In this document: one piece after another, positions 43,803 through 55,149 of the stretch
Layout: each line of letters begins with the position of its first letter
Position numbering within the stretch: the stretch's first letter is position 1
Assembly (NCBI GenBank): GCA_029961685.1
Contig: JARWKL010000009.1
Location: 24,051,237 to 24,115,236 of the forward strand
DNA from: Aristolochia californica
Lineage: Eukaryota; Streptophyta; Magnoliopsida; Piperales; Aristolochiaceae
Direction: 5' to 3'
Length of the DNA stretch: 64,000 bases
Position numbers and translations under genes: made by a program
Notes under the pieces: model-generated
Seen by the model: the letters and a program-made list of their open reading frames with translations, nothing else
The model's database searches: none
What the model was told of the DNA's origin: nothing

Positions 43803-44868
43803 ATCAATATTTAAAGATATATTCACATTGGAAGAATCAAAGGTCATGTTGGTATTCTGTTGCGATGAAAAATCCGAATTTAAACCGATTGTTTTGCGTC
43901 ACTTTTTGAGTTGATATATCAGAAAAATATCTCACTTCTCCCTGGTTTAAGGGATTATTACTAAATCTATATTATTTGGTCTTATTGCTGCATCTATGAT
44001 ATTTGGTTCAAGCTGGGATCACTGCCATTACCTCCCAACTTGAGGGAGAGAAGTAGAAGAATACAAGAAAGAGGTATTTTATTCCATATATTGTGGATAA
44101 GTTTATGTGACCAAAATATTCACGAAAAGGGGAGCACAAAAGATGAAGCTTATGCATCTAAGAAAAAATATTTATATCAGATTATGAATATTTCATGGAT
44201 CTTTCTACAAGGTTTATTATTTTGGTTCGTGTTATATGTGTCGGAAGATGGTTGTGTTACTTTACAGCTGCTACTATTATGTCTCTTTGGATGAGACATT
44301 ATTATTGAAGAAGAGGTAGCTTCAATACCTTTTCTCATACCATAATTTATTTGACTCTCAAAAATATCACGGTTCGAACACCATGAATGTCAGTGCCCGG
44401 ATTGAGACACTATGATAAATTTAACTCTAAAAAATATCACGGTTGGGATACCATGAGAGTTGGTGTCAAGATTTGGACAGTAATATAAATAACCCACTAC
44501 CCCACCCACCCCCCCTGTAATGTCTTTTATTACTCCTACCACTTGAGAGTTGTTGTCTTGTGTAGTGACACGATGGTGGACACTTTAGATCAATGCCGAT
44601 AGACACACTACCTACAGAAGATGGAGTGTGCCCTACATCTAGCATTAGGACTGGATTATGGAGCAATGTCTTATCGGGTAGGATTGATTTTTACTCTCAC
44701 TATTATTATGCCAGTAGGGTCTCATGGAAGGACACAACAACGTGAGGGGGAGTGTTGGAAGATGAAGGCATATTGGAAGATGTGCCGTTTTATTCAAAAA
44801 GATTCTATACATAATTTGCAACAAGTTGGGAGTTCATGTTGTTCTCTCACCCCCAGCTTGAGGGGGAG
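43803..44868 (+). other. 3' interior of the cttag element, non-coding
   Basis: No protein frame. It shares blocks with the interiors of the 2.0-kb element (agaaagaggtattttattcc at 44069 and 56637) and of the gattc element (tattattttggttcgtgtta at 44215 and 51878). An additional polypurine-LTR-start-like gagggggagtgttggaagat occurs at 44744, 120 bp before the true one. Confidence 0.6.
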
Positions 44869-45311
44869 TGTTGGAAGATAGGCCCAAGCCTACATGACCA
44901 AGGAAGGCCCACATATCTAAGAATATTATAAGATAGGCCACACGACCAAGGAAGGCCCATAAGATGGGCACAAGCGCCTAAGAAGTAGGACCCACCATGA
45001 TTACCACAAGCTGGCACCCTTATCACATAAGTTGGAAGATCAAGAAGGACTCACAAAGGCATCTTTATCTTATGTCCACGTCCTATAAGAGTTCTAGTTT
45101 GAGTTATGTTTGCCTTTTATCTATATCGAGTTATTTAATTATGATATGACTTATCTTTTAGTGTTAGAGTTTGGATGTAATTGGGACAAAGGTAGTTTTA
45201 TTGTAATTGGACTCTACAACCTTCCTCTATTATAAATAGAGGTTCATGTACTCCGATTATAATAAGTTAATGAAGTCAATGAAGTATTTCCCTTTTTCCA
45301 TAAATTCAACA
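44869..45311 (+). repeat. 3' LTR of the cttag element
   Basis: 443 bp, TGTTGGAAGATAGGCCC to ...CCATAAATTCAACA, flanked by the polypurine tract on the left and the cttag duplication on the right. Confidence 0.92.
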
Positions 45312-45981
45312 CTTAGTATATTACCGCTTGACTATGGCCGATATCTTTTGGATGATGGCCATCTTCAAGAAAGTGCAGATCAACGTCAACTACTTTATGG
45401 CGATTCGGATGGCTGATATTGTGATGAGCACATGTGCGAACGGTTTTCCATTCTCACAAGAGATCACAACCATCTTGATTAGATGTGGAATCGACATCTT
45501 GGACGAGGTGTCAGTGGACATCACGAAGAAGATGACCATAGGAGAAACTAAAGTGAGCAAATTTGGATTTGCCAAATGGAGAGGTCAATGGATTCAAAAA
45601 GAGAAGATCCCAAAGGTATCCATATTGTAGCCACAGTAGCATCAGAAGATGAGCTTAGCCCAGATCCTCCCACACACCAATTTAAATTTAGGAAGAGGCA
45701 CCACACAATAAGAAACCTCAACCTCCACTAATTGTCTTACAGCTCTAGAGGCAGTTGTCGATGATGTAGTGGCAACTCAAGAAATTATCCGTGCTGCATA
45801 GGACCAGATGAAGGCTGGACAGTAGAGGATTGAGCACCTCCTAGAGACAATCCTCAGCCGCCTCCTACGTCCAGCTTAGTTGTTTTAGAATACACCCATC
45901 CACCTTCATTTTCCAGTGGACATTTTTTTATGCTATACTTGTATGTACTTATTTTAAAGCATTGTACAAACTTTTGTAAAA
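45312..45981 (+). pseudogene. SIRE-like 3' region, possible env-like/accessory frame
   Basis: The frame at 45328-45630 reads MTMADIFWMMAIFKKVQINV, STCANGFPFSQEITTILIRC, GIDILDEVSVDITKKMTIGE and VSKFGFAKWRGQWIQ. The order 'fixed Pro-Phe, I-L---GID--DE------K' recalls the accessory domain found after pol in SIRE-type and related plant retroelements. Further on, ATQEIIRAA and QRIEHLLETI fit its C-terminal part. It is not a confident match. RNase H, expected before it, is missing. Confidence 0.35.
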
Positions 45982-45998
45982 TGTTGAATTTTGGATTC

Positions 45999-46506
45999 TG
46001 TTGGAAGATGGACTCAAACCCACATGACAAAGGAACGCCCACATATCCAAAGTGTTGGTAGATGGGTCCAAACCTATAAGACCAAGGAAGGCCCACACAT
46101 CCAATTGTGTTAGAAGATGGGCCCAAACCTATAAGACCAAGGAAGGCCCACACATCCAAGTGTGTTAGAAGATGGGATCTAGCCATAAGATTAAAGAAGC
46201 CCCACACATCCAAGAGATGTAGAAGTTGGGATCATGGCCCATAGACTAAGGAGAACGCCCACAGAACCATACAAAGATAGTAGGATGGTAAATAAAGAGT
46301 CCTCTCATAGAGATGGCATTGATGTAATTCAGTTAAAGTTCTAAGGTTATAATTGTAATACTTTAGTTTGATTAATCTATAAATTGAGCTTAAGGGAAAG
46401 GGTTAGAAAATCAAGTCTAGAACCTCTTCTTCCTCTTTTTTTCTCTCAATGAGTCACTCTCTCTTTTTCTCCATGACCTAAATCCATGGAGTCATAAAAA
46501 TCAACA
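45999..46506 (+). repeat. 5' LTR of the gattc element, with ~55-bp tandem units at its start
   Basis: 508 bp. The first 240 bp are four to five units, each beginning tgttggaagatgg or tgttagaagatggg and ending acacatccaagtg. The 3' LTR has one unit fewer, which accounts for its 54-bp shorter length. Ends ...GTCATAAAAATCAACA. Confidence 0.9.
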
Positions 46507-46522
46507 TGGTATCAGAGCATTG

Positions 46523-47219
46523 TTTTTCAGGACTCACATCTATGGTGTTCTAGATTGAAAAAAACCCATTTTTTTCTTTGTTCATATTACTGTTTTGTTT
46601 TTCTTCATTACTGGAACTCCGTTTCTGTTGCCAATTATGGCAGCTTGATTGTTGTTTCAGGAGGAGGACGGTTCTGCTGCTGCCCAACATTACTCTACCA
46701 TCACTCTGCTCAAATTAAGGCCATCTTATCTTCCTTATCTGCCAGAGACGTGAACGCTAAAAAAACCAAAAATATTATTTGTGACGAAGTCGATGACTTC
46801 TTAGGGCTAGGAAGTCATCGAGAGTTGCTTTGTTGCTATTTACAATCCGAGATTGTCTCAGCCGTATTAGTTTATTTCTGGAAGTGCTCAAGTTGTAGCT
46901 GCGTTAAACAACCGCTCTGTTGAAAGATTTATTTTTTTGACTAAATTGATGTTATAATCTTGATCTTCTTTTAAATCAATTACAAGCGTGATCAAGATAA
47001 TTTTATGTTTGCAACTTATTAAGATTAATGGGTGAGATTCAATTACTTTTATGTACTTTTGATCAATCTCATTTGAGGTAGAATTCCAGCACATGTTATT
47101 GTAACTTCTCCTACTTAATGTTGCTCATGGGTTTGTGTTATGTTGTTGGATGCCCATTATATGTTTGGTGAAATTCCACTAGTCATTTACCCTTTGAAGT
47201 TTCTTTTGAACTTCAACAA
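46523..47219 (+). other. Interior of the gattc element; no gene recognised
   Basis: Leader after the primer site. Open frame 46555-46923 is cysteine- and tyrosine-rich and matches nothing known. The rest is AT-rich. Confidence 0.4.
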
Positions 47220-47358
47220 TTGAATTTTTTTTACGATGAAGTATCCCATGATCTTTAAGTATACCAAGATCTTTAGTCTTAAATTCCTGACATATCATCT
47301 TCTTCACCTCTTGTATGCTCAGAGCATCATCACCGGTTAAGATAATATCATCCACTAC
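47220..47358 (-). pseudogene. Inverted fragment of this element's own RT
   Basis: Minus strand reads VDDIILTGDDALSIQEVKKM then ICQEFKTKDLGILK. This is the same segment that lies in direct orientation at 49111-49210 (VDDIILTGDDALSIQEVK). The junction to pre-integrase text (AQLWHNRLGHPS) falls at about 47358-47362. Confidence 0.85.
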
Positions 47359-47361
47359 ATC

Positions 47362-50066
47362 CGAGGCCCAACTTTGGCACAACCGACTTGGTCATCCGTC
47401 TACCCCTTCACTTCGTTCTTTGCTTCCGTCCTTAAAAAAACTTTCTAATTTCTGTTGTGAGGTTTGTCAATTAAGTAAACATATTAGGAGTACATATTCT
47501 CCTCGTCTTACAACTTCAAGTACTGCTCCTTTTGAGCTAATACATCTGATGTATGGGGACCTTTATGTGTCTCAAATATTTTCCAAGTTAAATATTTTAT
47601 CATTTTTGTTGATGATTTTACCCGAGTGGCTTGGTTATATTTATTTGAAGAGCGTTCAGAAATTCTTCCTTTGTTTAAAAATTTTCATGTTATGGTCTTG
47701 ATACAATTTGGGAAGAAAATTCAAATCCTTAGATCTGATAATGCTAAGGAATACATGTGTAATGAATTCAAATCATTTTGTGAGAGTAATGGGCTTATTC
47801 ATCAAACATCATGTGTCTATACTCCTCAACAAAATGGTGTTGCTGAAAGGAAGAATCGTCATCTACTTGAAGTTGCTTGGGGCCTCCTCTACTCCATGAA
47901 GGTACCCTATTTCTATTGGCCTCATGTTATACTTGAAACATGTTGTCTTATTGATAGGTTACCTTCATCAGTTCTTCACCATAAATTTCTTTACTCTGTG
48001 TTATTTAATGGTGAAGATCCTTTTCTCTTCCTTTGAAAGTGTTTGGATGTACATGTTTTGTTCATGTTACATCCCCACATAAAAATAAACTTGATCCTCG
48101 GTCTATGAGGTGCATTTTTTTGGGGTACTCTCGCACCCAGAAAGGTTATGTCTGTTACAATTCTACCCTTTGGAGGATACTTATCTCTAGGGATGTGACT
48201 TTCTTTAAGGACACCTCCTTCTACTCCTCCCATGATGCTCCTCCAGGATGGACTTGTCCTTCTACCACTCCTTGTCCGCTTGTGCCTTTCAATCTTGAAG
48301 TTAACCCAACCCCTGATGCACCGGCCGTACCTTCACCTGTGGAGTTGTCGGATCCACCAAAGGTAAGTCCTTCTCCTCCTATGTATGGGCCTGAATTTGA
48401 TACTCGACCTATTTCTTTAAGAAAGGAACGTCGTTCTTGTACTACTTCGTATCCTATCTCAAAAAGTTATGTCTCACCATTGCTTGTCTTCCTAGTGTTT
48501 TCAGTTCCTTGCATCTCTTTCTTCTACTTCCATTCCACAATCGTATCTGGAGGCTCTGAGGCATCCAGGATGGAAGGCGGCTATGGATGAAGAAATGCAT
48601 ATCTTATACAAAAATCAAACATGGTCCTTAACATCACTCCCAAAAGGTAAAAGACAGGTTGGTTGTAGATGGGTTTTTTCGGTAAAACATAATCCGGATG
48701 GATTGGTTGCTCATCTTAAAGCTTGACTCATTGCTAAGGACTATACGTAGTGTTATGGGATAGATTATGAGGAGACCTTCTCTCCTGTTGCAAAATTGAA
48801 TTCGGTACGTATCATCTTATCTATTGCTGCTAACTCATCATGGCCCATCTATCAATTGGATGTTAAAAATGCTTTTTTAAATGGTGATATAATTGAGGAA
48901 ATTTATATGGTTCAACCACCTGGTTATGTGGTTGAGGGGGACTCAGTATGCCGGTTAAAAAAATCTTTATATGGGTTTAAGCAATCCCCTCTAGCTTGGT
49001 TTGATAAATTTAGTCAAACACTTCTACGGTTTGGTTTTCATTGGTGCTCAGTTGATCATTCTGTATATTATAAAGATATTGTCAAAGGGAAAATATTATT
49101 GGCCGTATATGTGGATGATATTATCTTAACCGGTGATGATGCTTTGAGCATACAAGAGGTGAAGTAGATGATATGTTGGGAATTCAAGACTAAAGATCTT
49201 GGTATGCTTAAATATTCTTTGGGTATAGAAGTTCTTCAATCCAAACATGGGATAATATTGTCGCAAAGGAAATATGTCTTGGATCTCCTTGAAGAAATAA
49301 GAATGAAGGGTTGTAGACCAGTCGACACATCTATGGATACAAATGTAAAATTATGTGCCACAAATGAAGAAGATATTGATATTGGCAAATATCAAAGACT
49401 CGTGGTAAAACTGATTTATCTCACGGTAACTAGGTCAAACATATCATATGTTGTAAGTATTGTGAGTCAATTCATGGACAAACCACAAATTACCCGCTAG
49501 TTGGCTTTAGAGAGAATATTATGATACCTAAAAGGAGCTCCGAGAAGAGGATTCATGTATAAAAAACATGGGCACTTCAACATAGAAGGCTTCTCAAATG
49601 CAAATTGGGCTGGATCACCCAATGATAGAAAATCTACTCAGGATATTGTACTCTAGTTGGAGAAAACTTGGTTACATGGAAAAATAAGAAGCAAAGTGTG
49701 GTTGCAAGATCTAGCGCCAAAGCAGAATACAGAGCTATGGCCCATACCGTTAGTGAACTTTTATGGGTTAGGACCCTTCTTACTGAATTAGGTTTTTATA
49801 TAAAATGGTCCATGGGTCTGCATTGTGATAATCAAGTAGTCATTCATATTACTTCAAGTCCAGTTTTTCAAGAAAAAACTAAACATATTGAGGTGGATTG
49901 TCATTTTATACAGGAGTTTCAAGTAGGAATAATCTCTCTCAAACATGTGTCTTCTCAAGAGCAAGTAGCTGATATTCTCACTAAACCCATTACATCTAAA
50001 AGCCTATCATTTATATGTGGCAAGCTGGGTATTATGATGTCTTTTCTCCTCCAGCTTGAGGGGGAG
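47362..50066 (+). pseudogene. Copia pol: integrase, RT, RNase H
   Basis: Pre-integrase AQLWHNRLGHPSTPSLRSLL and CEVCQLSKHIRSTYSP; integrase SDNAKEYMCNEFKSF, YTPQQNGVAERKNRHLLEV and VFGCTCFVHVTSPHKNKLDP; RT from about 48570 (YQLDVKNAFLNGDIIEEIYM) with YVDD at 49108-49119; GIEVLQSKHGIILSQRKYV; RNase H AKAEYRAMAHTVSELLWVRT and VADILTKPI. Stops or shifts occur near 47550, 48036, 48590, 48725, 49166 and 49500. Confidence 0.85.
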
Positions 50067-50452
50067 TGTTGGAAGATGGGCTCAAGCCCACAAGCTTAGG
50101 TCAAGAAACCCACACGTCATAGGAGTTGCATATGTGTGAAATATGATACTTCACTTAATGATGGCATAGAGGTGTAACTATGTGTTCTTTTTATGTCTTT
50201 TATTTCATCAAGTTGTAGCCCTAAAGGCATTGTAAAGACTATAAATAAAAGCATTGGCTAAGAAGTAGAGCATTGAAGCACTCTCCTCTCTTTCCACAAA
50301 TTCGTCCAGCCCTCACTTTCACTTTGACGCAAACCTCTTCTCCTTTAATCCAAACTCTCTCCTTCCACATCATTCTTCTTCTCCTCTCCTGCTCTCTTCT
50401 TCTTCTTCTTACTCGTTGACCTAAAGTTCCTTTCATGAGATCCTAAATTCTA
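50067..50452 (+). repeat. LTR of the copia remnant
   Basis: Starts TGTTGGAAGATGGGCTCAAG after the polypurine tract. The end is taken at ...GATCCTAAATTCTACA by analogy with other copia LTR ends, about 386 bp. A TATA-like actataaataaaagc lies at about 50239. The right border is not supported by a second LTR. Confidence 0.65.
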
Positions 50453-52263
50453 CAAGCTCCATTGCTATTTTTGGCTGATTGATCTTCCATTTGTTGTTTC
50501 TTCGAGATCTCTGTGATTGCCTCTACTAGATCTTATCTCAGCATCGCTCTCTGGAGTCTTGGCGATTTCTGCTAGTTCTCACTGGTTGTCTCTCGCTCTA
50601 GCCATCATCACCGCTATTGTCATCGAGCTCAAAACATTAATAGTGGAAGTCTCTGTGCGGTGAGCATGAAAGTATGATAATCTCTCAATTGATTTAGAAC
50701 GGTGCTTTATCATAAAATATTCTGCATTTCTACGGAAAATTTCAATTTCTGGTTCCATTAATCTCGTATCTTCGTCGAATTAGAAAATTGTCATTCCTAG
50801 ACGAACACAGCTACCATCTCTCTTCAAAATTTATTTTGTGTTGCTGTTTGGAGAGTTCCCATCCGAAGACGATCTCCATATATTTACTTCTCTCTCGCTC
50901 TATTCCACGCCGCTGACGACGACCACCACTAATCCCACCGAATTATCACCGAGCTATCTGTTATTTCTTCAAAGTTAATCTGACAGATCTTCTATCTTTG
51001 AAAGTTGCCGATTTCATCAGTTATCTACGTCAATCATCGTAATTGGTCCACAGGTCATTTCCTATGCACCAGCTTGGCTCCAATTTTTTTCTAAAAATTT
51101 CTCTGCCTCATTGGGTAGATATTCCAGTCTCTCCTCCAGCTTGGTTGCTATTTCTAGGCATCGTTGTTGTCCCACTTCTGCTCAGTGCCAGCATTGAGTT
51201 GCCTTTTTTGGACTATTTCCACTGAATCCTTTGGCATCGGCATCGGCATCAGCATCGCGGAAGAAGAAGTATTGTTATTAATGTTTCCTAAGTTAGGAAA
51301 CTTATTAAATCTTGGTCGAGTGCCTGCCAAACAACCTAAAGAGCTGAGTCTCGCACCGGACCAGGCCCATTTAACTGAGCGTTGCTTAGCACTGCATTGC
51401 CTTTTCTGGACTGTTGCACTGAGTCCTTTGGCATCGGCATCGGCATAGGCATTGGGGAAGAAGAAGTACTATTATTAATGTTTCCTAAGTTAGGAAACTT
51501 ATTAAATCCTGGTCGAGTGCCTATCAAACAACCTAGAGAGGTTAGTCTCGCATCGGACCAGGCCCATTTAACTAAGTGTTGCTTATGTTCCATACCGAGT
51601 CAACCCAAGCCAACTCAGACAAAGTCAACTCAGGTCCAGGTCAACTGACTCGGGCCACTTATTTCATGCCTTGGTTATACAGGTCCGCATCACAAGGTTG
51701 ATACCTATTTTTTATGACTCGGCATATACGTCTACTATTTGACTCAGCATGATTTGGTATTTTTTATATGGCTAGTTTATTATTTTGAAGTATTGGTAGC
51801 TTATTCCTTGGTTACCATATTTTTTGGTACATATACTTGCATTGGATTATTTCATGGGTCATTTTACTAGGATTTTATTATTTTGGTTCGTGTTATATGT
51901 CTCTTTTGATGAGACATTATTATTGAAAAAGAGGTGGCCTCAGTATATGTCACATCACCATGATGGAGGAATTTCATTACACTTCTGAACATTGCGTATA
52001 GATCCACTACCTACAGAAGATAGGAGTGTGCCCTACTGGAGTATGGAGCAATATCATATGTCTAGGAGTGATTTTACTCGGACTTATCTTATGCCAGTTG
52101 GGCCTCATGGAAGAGCCACCAGTGTGAGTGGGACTGATGGAAAGACTTACATATCTAAAAGTATTTTAGGATGGGCTGGAGGTTTACCATTTTATACAAA
52201 AAGATCTTATACATTATTTGCAACAAGCAAGGAAAGGAGTTCATGATGTTCTCTCACCCCCAG
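50453..52263 (+). other. Interior of the gattc element, non-coding
   Basis: Pyrimidine-rich sequence (50453-51180), a 197-bp tandem pair (51190-51592), then AT-rich sequence sharing blocks with 43803-44868. No protein similarity seen. Confidence 0.5.
51190..51592. repeat. Tandem pair of about 197 bp with GGCATC array and palindrome
   Basis: Two copies (about 51190-51388 and 51389-51592). Each has ggcatcggcatcggcat, then gaagaagaagta, then the perfect palindromic tttcctaagttaggaaa (51284 and 51481), then a caggcccatttaact block. The copies differ at perhaps one base in fifteen. Confidence 0.85.
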
Positions 52264-52275
52264 CTTGAGGGGGAG

Positions 52276-52729
52276 TGTTGGAAGATGGGCTCAAGCCCAC
52301 ATGACCAAGGAACACCCACATATCCAAGTGTGTTGGAAGATGGGGCCATGCCTATAAGACCAAGGAAGGCCCACACATCCAAGTGTGTTAGAAGATGGGC
52401 TCAAGCCATAAGACCAAGGAAGGCCCACACATCCAAGAGATGTAGAAGATGGGCTCAAGGCCCATAGACTAAGGAGAAGGCCCACAAGTCCATACAAAGA
52501 TGGCAGGATGGTAAATAAACAGTTATCTCATAGAGATGGCATTGATGTAATTATGTTAAAGTTTCAGGGTTATAATTATAATATTATAGTTTGATTAATT
52601 TATAAATTGAGCTTCAAGGGAAGGGTTATAAAATCAAGTCTAAAACCTCTTCTTCCTCTTGTTTTCTCTCAATGAGTCCCTCTCTCTTTTTCTCCATGAC
52701 CTAAATCTATGGAATCCTGAAAATCAACA
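52276..52729 (+). repeat. 3' LTR of the gattc element
   Basis: 454 bp, TGTTGGAAGATGGGCTCAAG to ...CCTGAAAATCAACA. It is flanked by the polypurine tract and the gattc duplication. Confidence 0.9.
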
Positions 52730-53006
52730 GATTCCATGAGAATAATATAGGTAATCAGCAAAAGAGAGAGATGAACTGAAGGTGAGGTAAACAAGGAGGA
52801 AAAGGAACAAGAGGAAGGAAAGTGAGAAAAGAAAAAAGAGAGTCTGAATTTGAGAGAGAGTTTAAGAGAGGAGGGGAGGAATAGGTTTTAGTTACTTGCC
52901 TATTCCTCCCCCTCAACGTATTTACAATAATGAGAAACCCAATAATTACATCATTACCCTTTACCCTAAGAAGGGAGGAAATTGAGAAAAAAAGATAATT
53001 TACATC

Positions 53007-53447
53007 TAATGAAAGAGAAGTTCAAGCCCACACGACCAAGGAAGGCTCACATATCTAAGATTATTATAAGATGGGCCACACGACCAAGGAAGGCCCACAA
53101 GATGGGCCCAAACCCATAGGAAGTAGGACCCACAATGATTACCAAGAACTAGCATCTTTTTCACATCAGTTGGAAGATCAAGAAGGACTCGCAAAAGTAT
53201 CTTAATCTTAGGGTCACGACCAAGAAGAGTTTTAGTTTAAGTTATATTTGTCTTTTATCAATATTGAGTTACCTAATTATGTTAGGACTTACCTTAAGTG
53301 TTAGAGTTTGGGTGTAATTGGGGCAAGGGTAGTTTTATTGTAATTGGATTCTACTACCTTCCTCTATTATAAATAGAGGTTCATGTAATCTGATTACAAC
53401 AAGTTATTGATGTCAATGAAGTATTTCACTTTTCTATAAATTCAACA
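53007..53447 (+). mobile_element. Solo LTR with TSD acatc
   Basis: A 441-bp LTR of the cttag/gaagg element family, inserted in the 3' LTR of the minus-strand copia element. The perfect duplication acatc lies at 53002-53006 and 53448-53452. It ends ...CTATAAATTCAACA with tattataaatagagg inside; its first bases (taatgaaagag) have drifted from TGTTGGAAGA. No internal sequence, hence a product of LTR-LTR recombination. Confidence 0.88.
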
Positions 53448-53484
53448 ACATCATGCTACTACACTTTGAGCTTATCTTCCAACA

Positions 53485-55149
53485 CTCCCCCTCAAGCTGG
53501 TTGTGAGAAAATAATTACGTCTGGATCAGACAAGTTTTGTAAGTATGTTTGCCACATCTCCTTGAGATGAAACTTGTCTAAGAGATAAAATACTGGCTTG
53601 AAATTTCTCCTGTATAAAGTGGCAATCTACCTCAATATATTATGTTCTCTCGTGGAAGACCGGATTTGAAGTAATATGAATGGTTGTTTGGTTGTGACAA
53701 TATAATTTCATAGGGGCTTGTTTGTAAAACCCTAATTCAATAAAAATGAATCTAATCCATAGAAGCTCACTAACTGCATGGGTCATAGCTCAATATTTTG
53801 CTTTTGCATTGGATCTTGCAACAACATTCTACTTTTTACTTCTCCATGTATCCAGGTTACCTCCAACTAAAGTACAATACCCAAAAGTGGACTTCCTATC
53901 ATCAGGTGATCTAGCCTAATCTACATTTGCAAAACCTTCAATGTTGAAGTGACCATGATTTTTATAGAGACGTCCCTTCACCGGAGCTCCTTTTAAATAC
54001 ATCAAGATCCTCGCCAGAGCCTCCCAATGGGTAAGTTGTGGTTTATGCATATACTGACAAATCACACTTACTGCGTATGATATATTCAGTCTGGTCACTT
54101 TTAGGTAAATAAGTTTTTCCACAAGTATTTGATATTTACCCATACCAACATCTTCACCAGAACTTTCACATAACTTTGTATTAGCATCCATGGTAGTATT
54201 TGTTGGTCGATATCTCATCATCCTTGTGTCCTCAAGTAGATCAAGAACATACTTTCTCTAAGATAAAATGATCCCAAGCTTTGATTGGAAGACCCCACTA
54301 CCCAATTCAAAAGTTCAAGATCTTTCAGTTTGAATTGTTTGCATATCTTCTCTTTGACTTCTTTGATACTGTCTACATCACTACCAGTTAAGTTAATATC
54401 ATCCACATAAACCACTAGTAATGCACTTCCTTTTAAAGTATTTTTGACAAAGATGAAATGATCTATTGAGCACCGGTTGAATCCAAACCACAACATTACT
54501 TGGATAAATGTCAAACCAAGCTCGAGGAGACTATTTTAAGCCATATAAATATTTCCACATTCTGCATACCGACTCCCTCTCATCCACAAAGTCAGGTGGT
54601 TGATGCATACATATATCTTTCTTAATATCACCATTCAAAAATCTATTCTTCACATCCAATTGATATATCGACCAACATGAATTAGCAGCGAGGGATAATA
54701 AGATTCTTACAGAATTTAACTTGGCCACCGAGGAGAAAGTTTCCTCATAATCTACTCCAAAACACTGAGCATACCCTTTTGCAACTATATGGGCCTTGAG
54801 GTGAGCTACAAAACTATCTGGAGTGTGCTTAATGGTAAAAAACCATTTATAGCCCATGGGTTTCTTACCGAGAGGAAGTGGAACCAAGGCCCAAGTTTGA
54901 TTATCATATTATGCATTTATTTCCTCTTCCTTTGCTACCTTCCATCCTAGATGCCTCAAAGCCTTCTAATTTGACCGTTGGACAGAGACAGAAGAGACAG
55001 ATGTAAGAAATTGATAGCGAGAAGAAGGCAAATGATGATGAGAAACAAAATTAGATATAAGATTAGAAGTAGAGGGCCTAGTACACATTATAGGTTCTTT
55101 TCGAAGAGCTATGGGCCTAGAATCAAATGGTGGACCAATTAAAAGAAGG
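53485..55149 (-). pseudogene. RT and RNase H of the minus-strand copia element
   Basis: The minus-strand polypurine tract is at 53485-53496. RT reads NQTWALVPLPLGKKPMGYKW (54915-54840), FTIKHTPDSFVAHLKAHIVA, YQLDVKNRFLNGDIKKDICM and LLVVYVDDINLTGSD (YVDD 54398-54409). Then RYRPTNTTMDANTKLCESSG, LARILMYLKGAPVKGRLYK and an eroded RNase H to 53500. One shift near 54520-54535 and several stops. Confidence 0.82.

Larger units (their letters stand above)
32510..45311 (+). mobile_element. Non-autonomous copia-type LTR element (TSD cttag), carrying element C and a full copia element
   Basis: LTRs are 32510-32896 and 44869-45311. A perfect 5-bp duplication cttag lies at 32505-32509 and 45312-45316. 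The primer site (tgatatcagagcagg) starts at 32897. The polypurine tract (ttgagggggag) is at 44858-44868. Removing the two nested elements leaves about 2.7 kb with no coding sequence, structurally like the 2.0-kb element at 55150-57162. Its LTR family also includes 1246-1794 and 53007-53447. Confidence 0.9.
47220..50452 (+). mobile_element. Copia element remnant inside the gattc element, 5' end rearranged
   Basis: A plus-strand pol (47360-50066) is followed by a polypurine tract (cttgagggggag, 50055-50066) and an LTR (50067-50452). No 5' LTR, gag or protease was found. Instead, an inverted RT fragment (47220-47358) abuts the pre-integrase domain. LTR starts of this and the gattc element are alike for about 25 bp, then differ. 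Confidence 0.75.
45999..52729 (+). mobile_element. LTR element with TSD gattc, itself holding a copia element
   Basis: LTRs are 45999-46506 and 52276-52729. A perfect duplication gattc lies at 45994-45998 and 52730-52734. The primer site tggtatcagagcattg is at 46507. The polypurine tract (cttgagggggag) is at 52264-52275. Its own interior (46523-47200 and about 50453-52263) has no recognised coding sequence. A copia pol and LTR (47220-50452) are inserted in between. Confidence 0.9.

Noticed and set aside
44744..44868. Second LTR start at 44750
   Set aside because: It repeats the polypurine-tract/LTR-start motif only for about 20 bp and then diverges; the true LTR starts at 44869.
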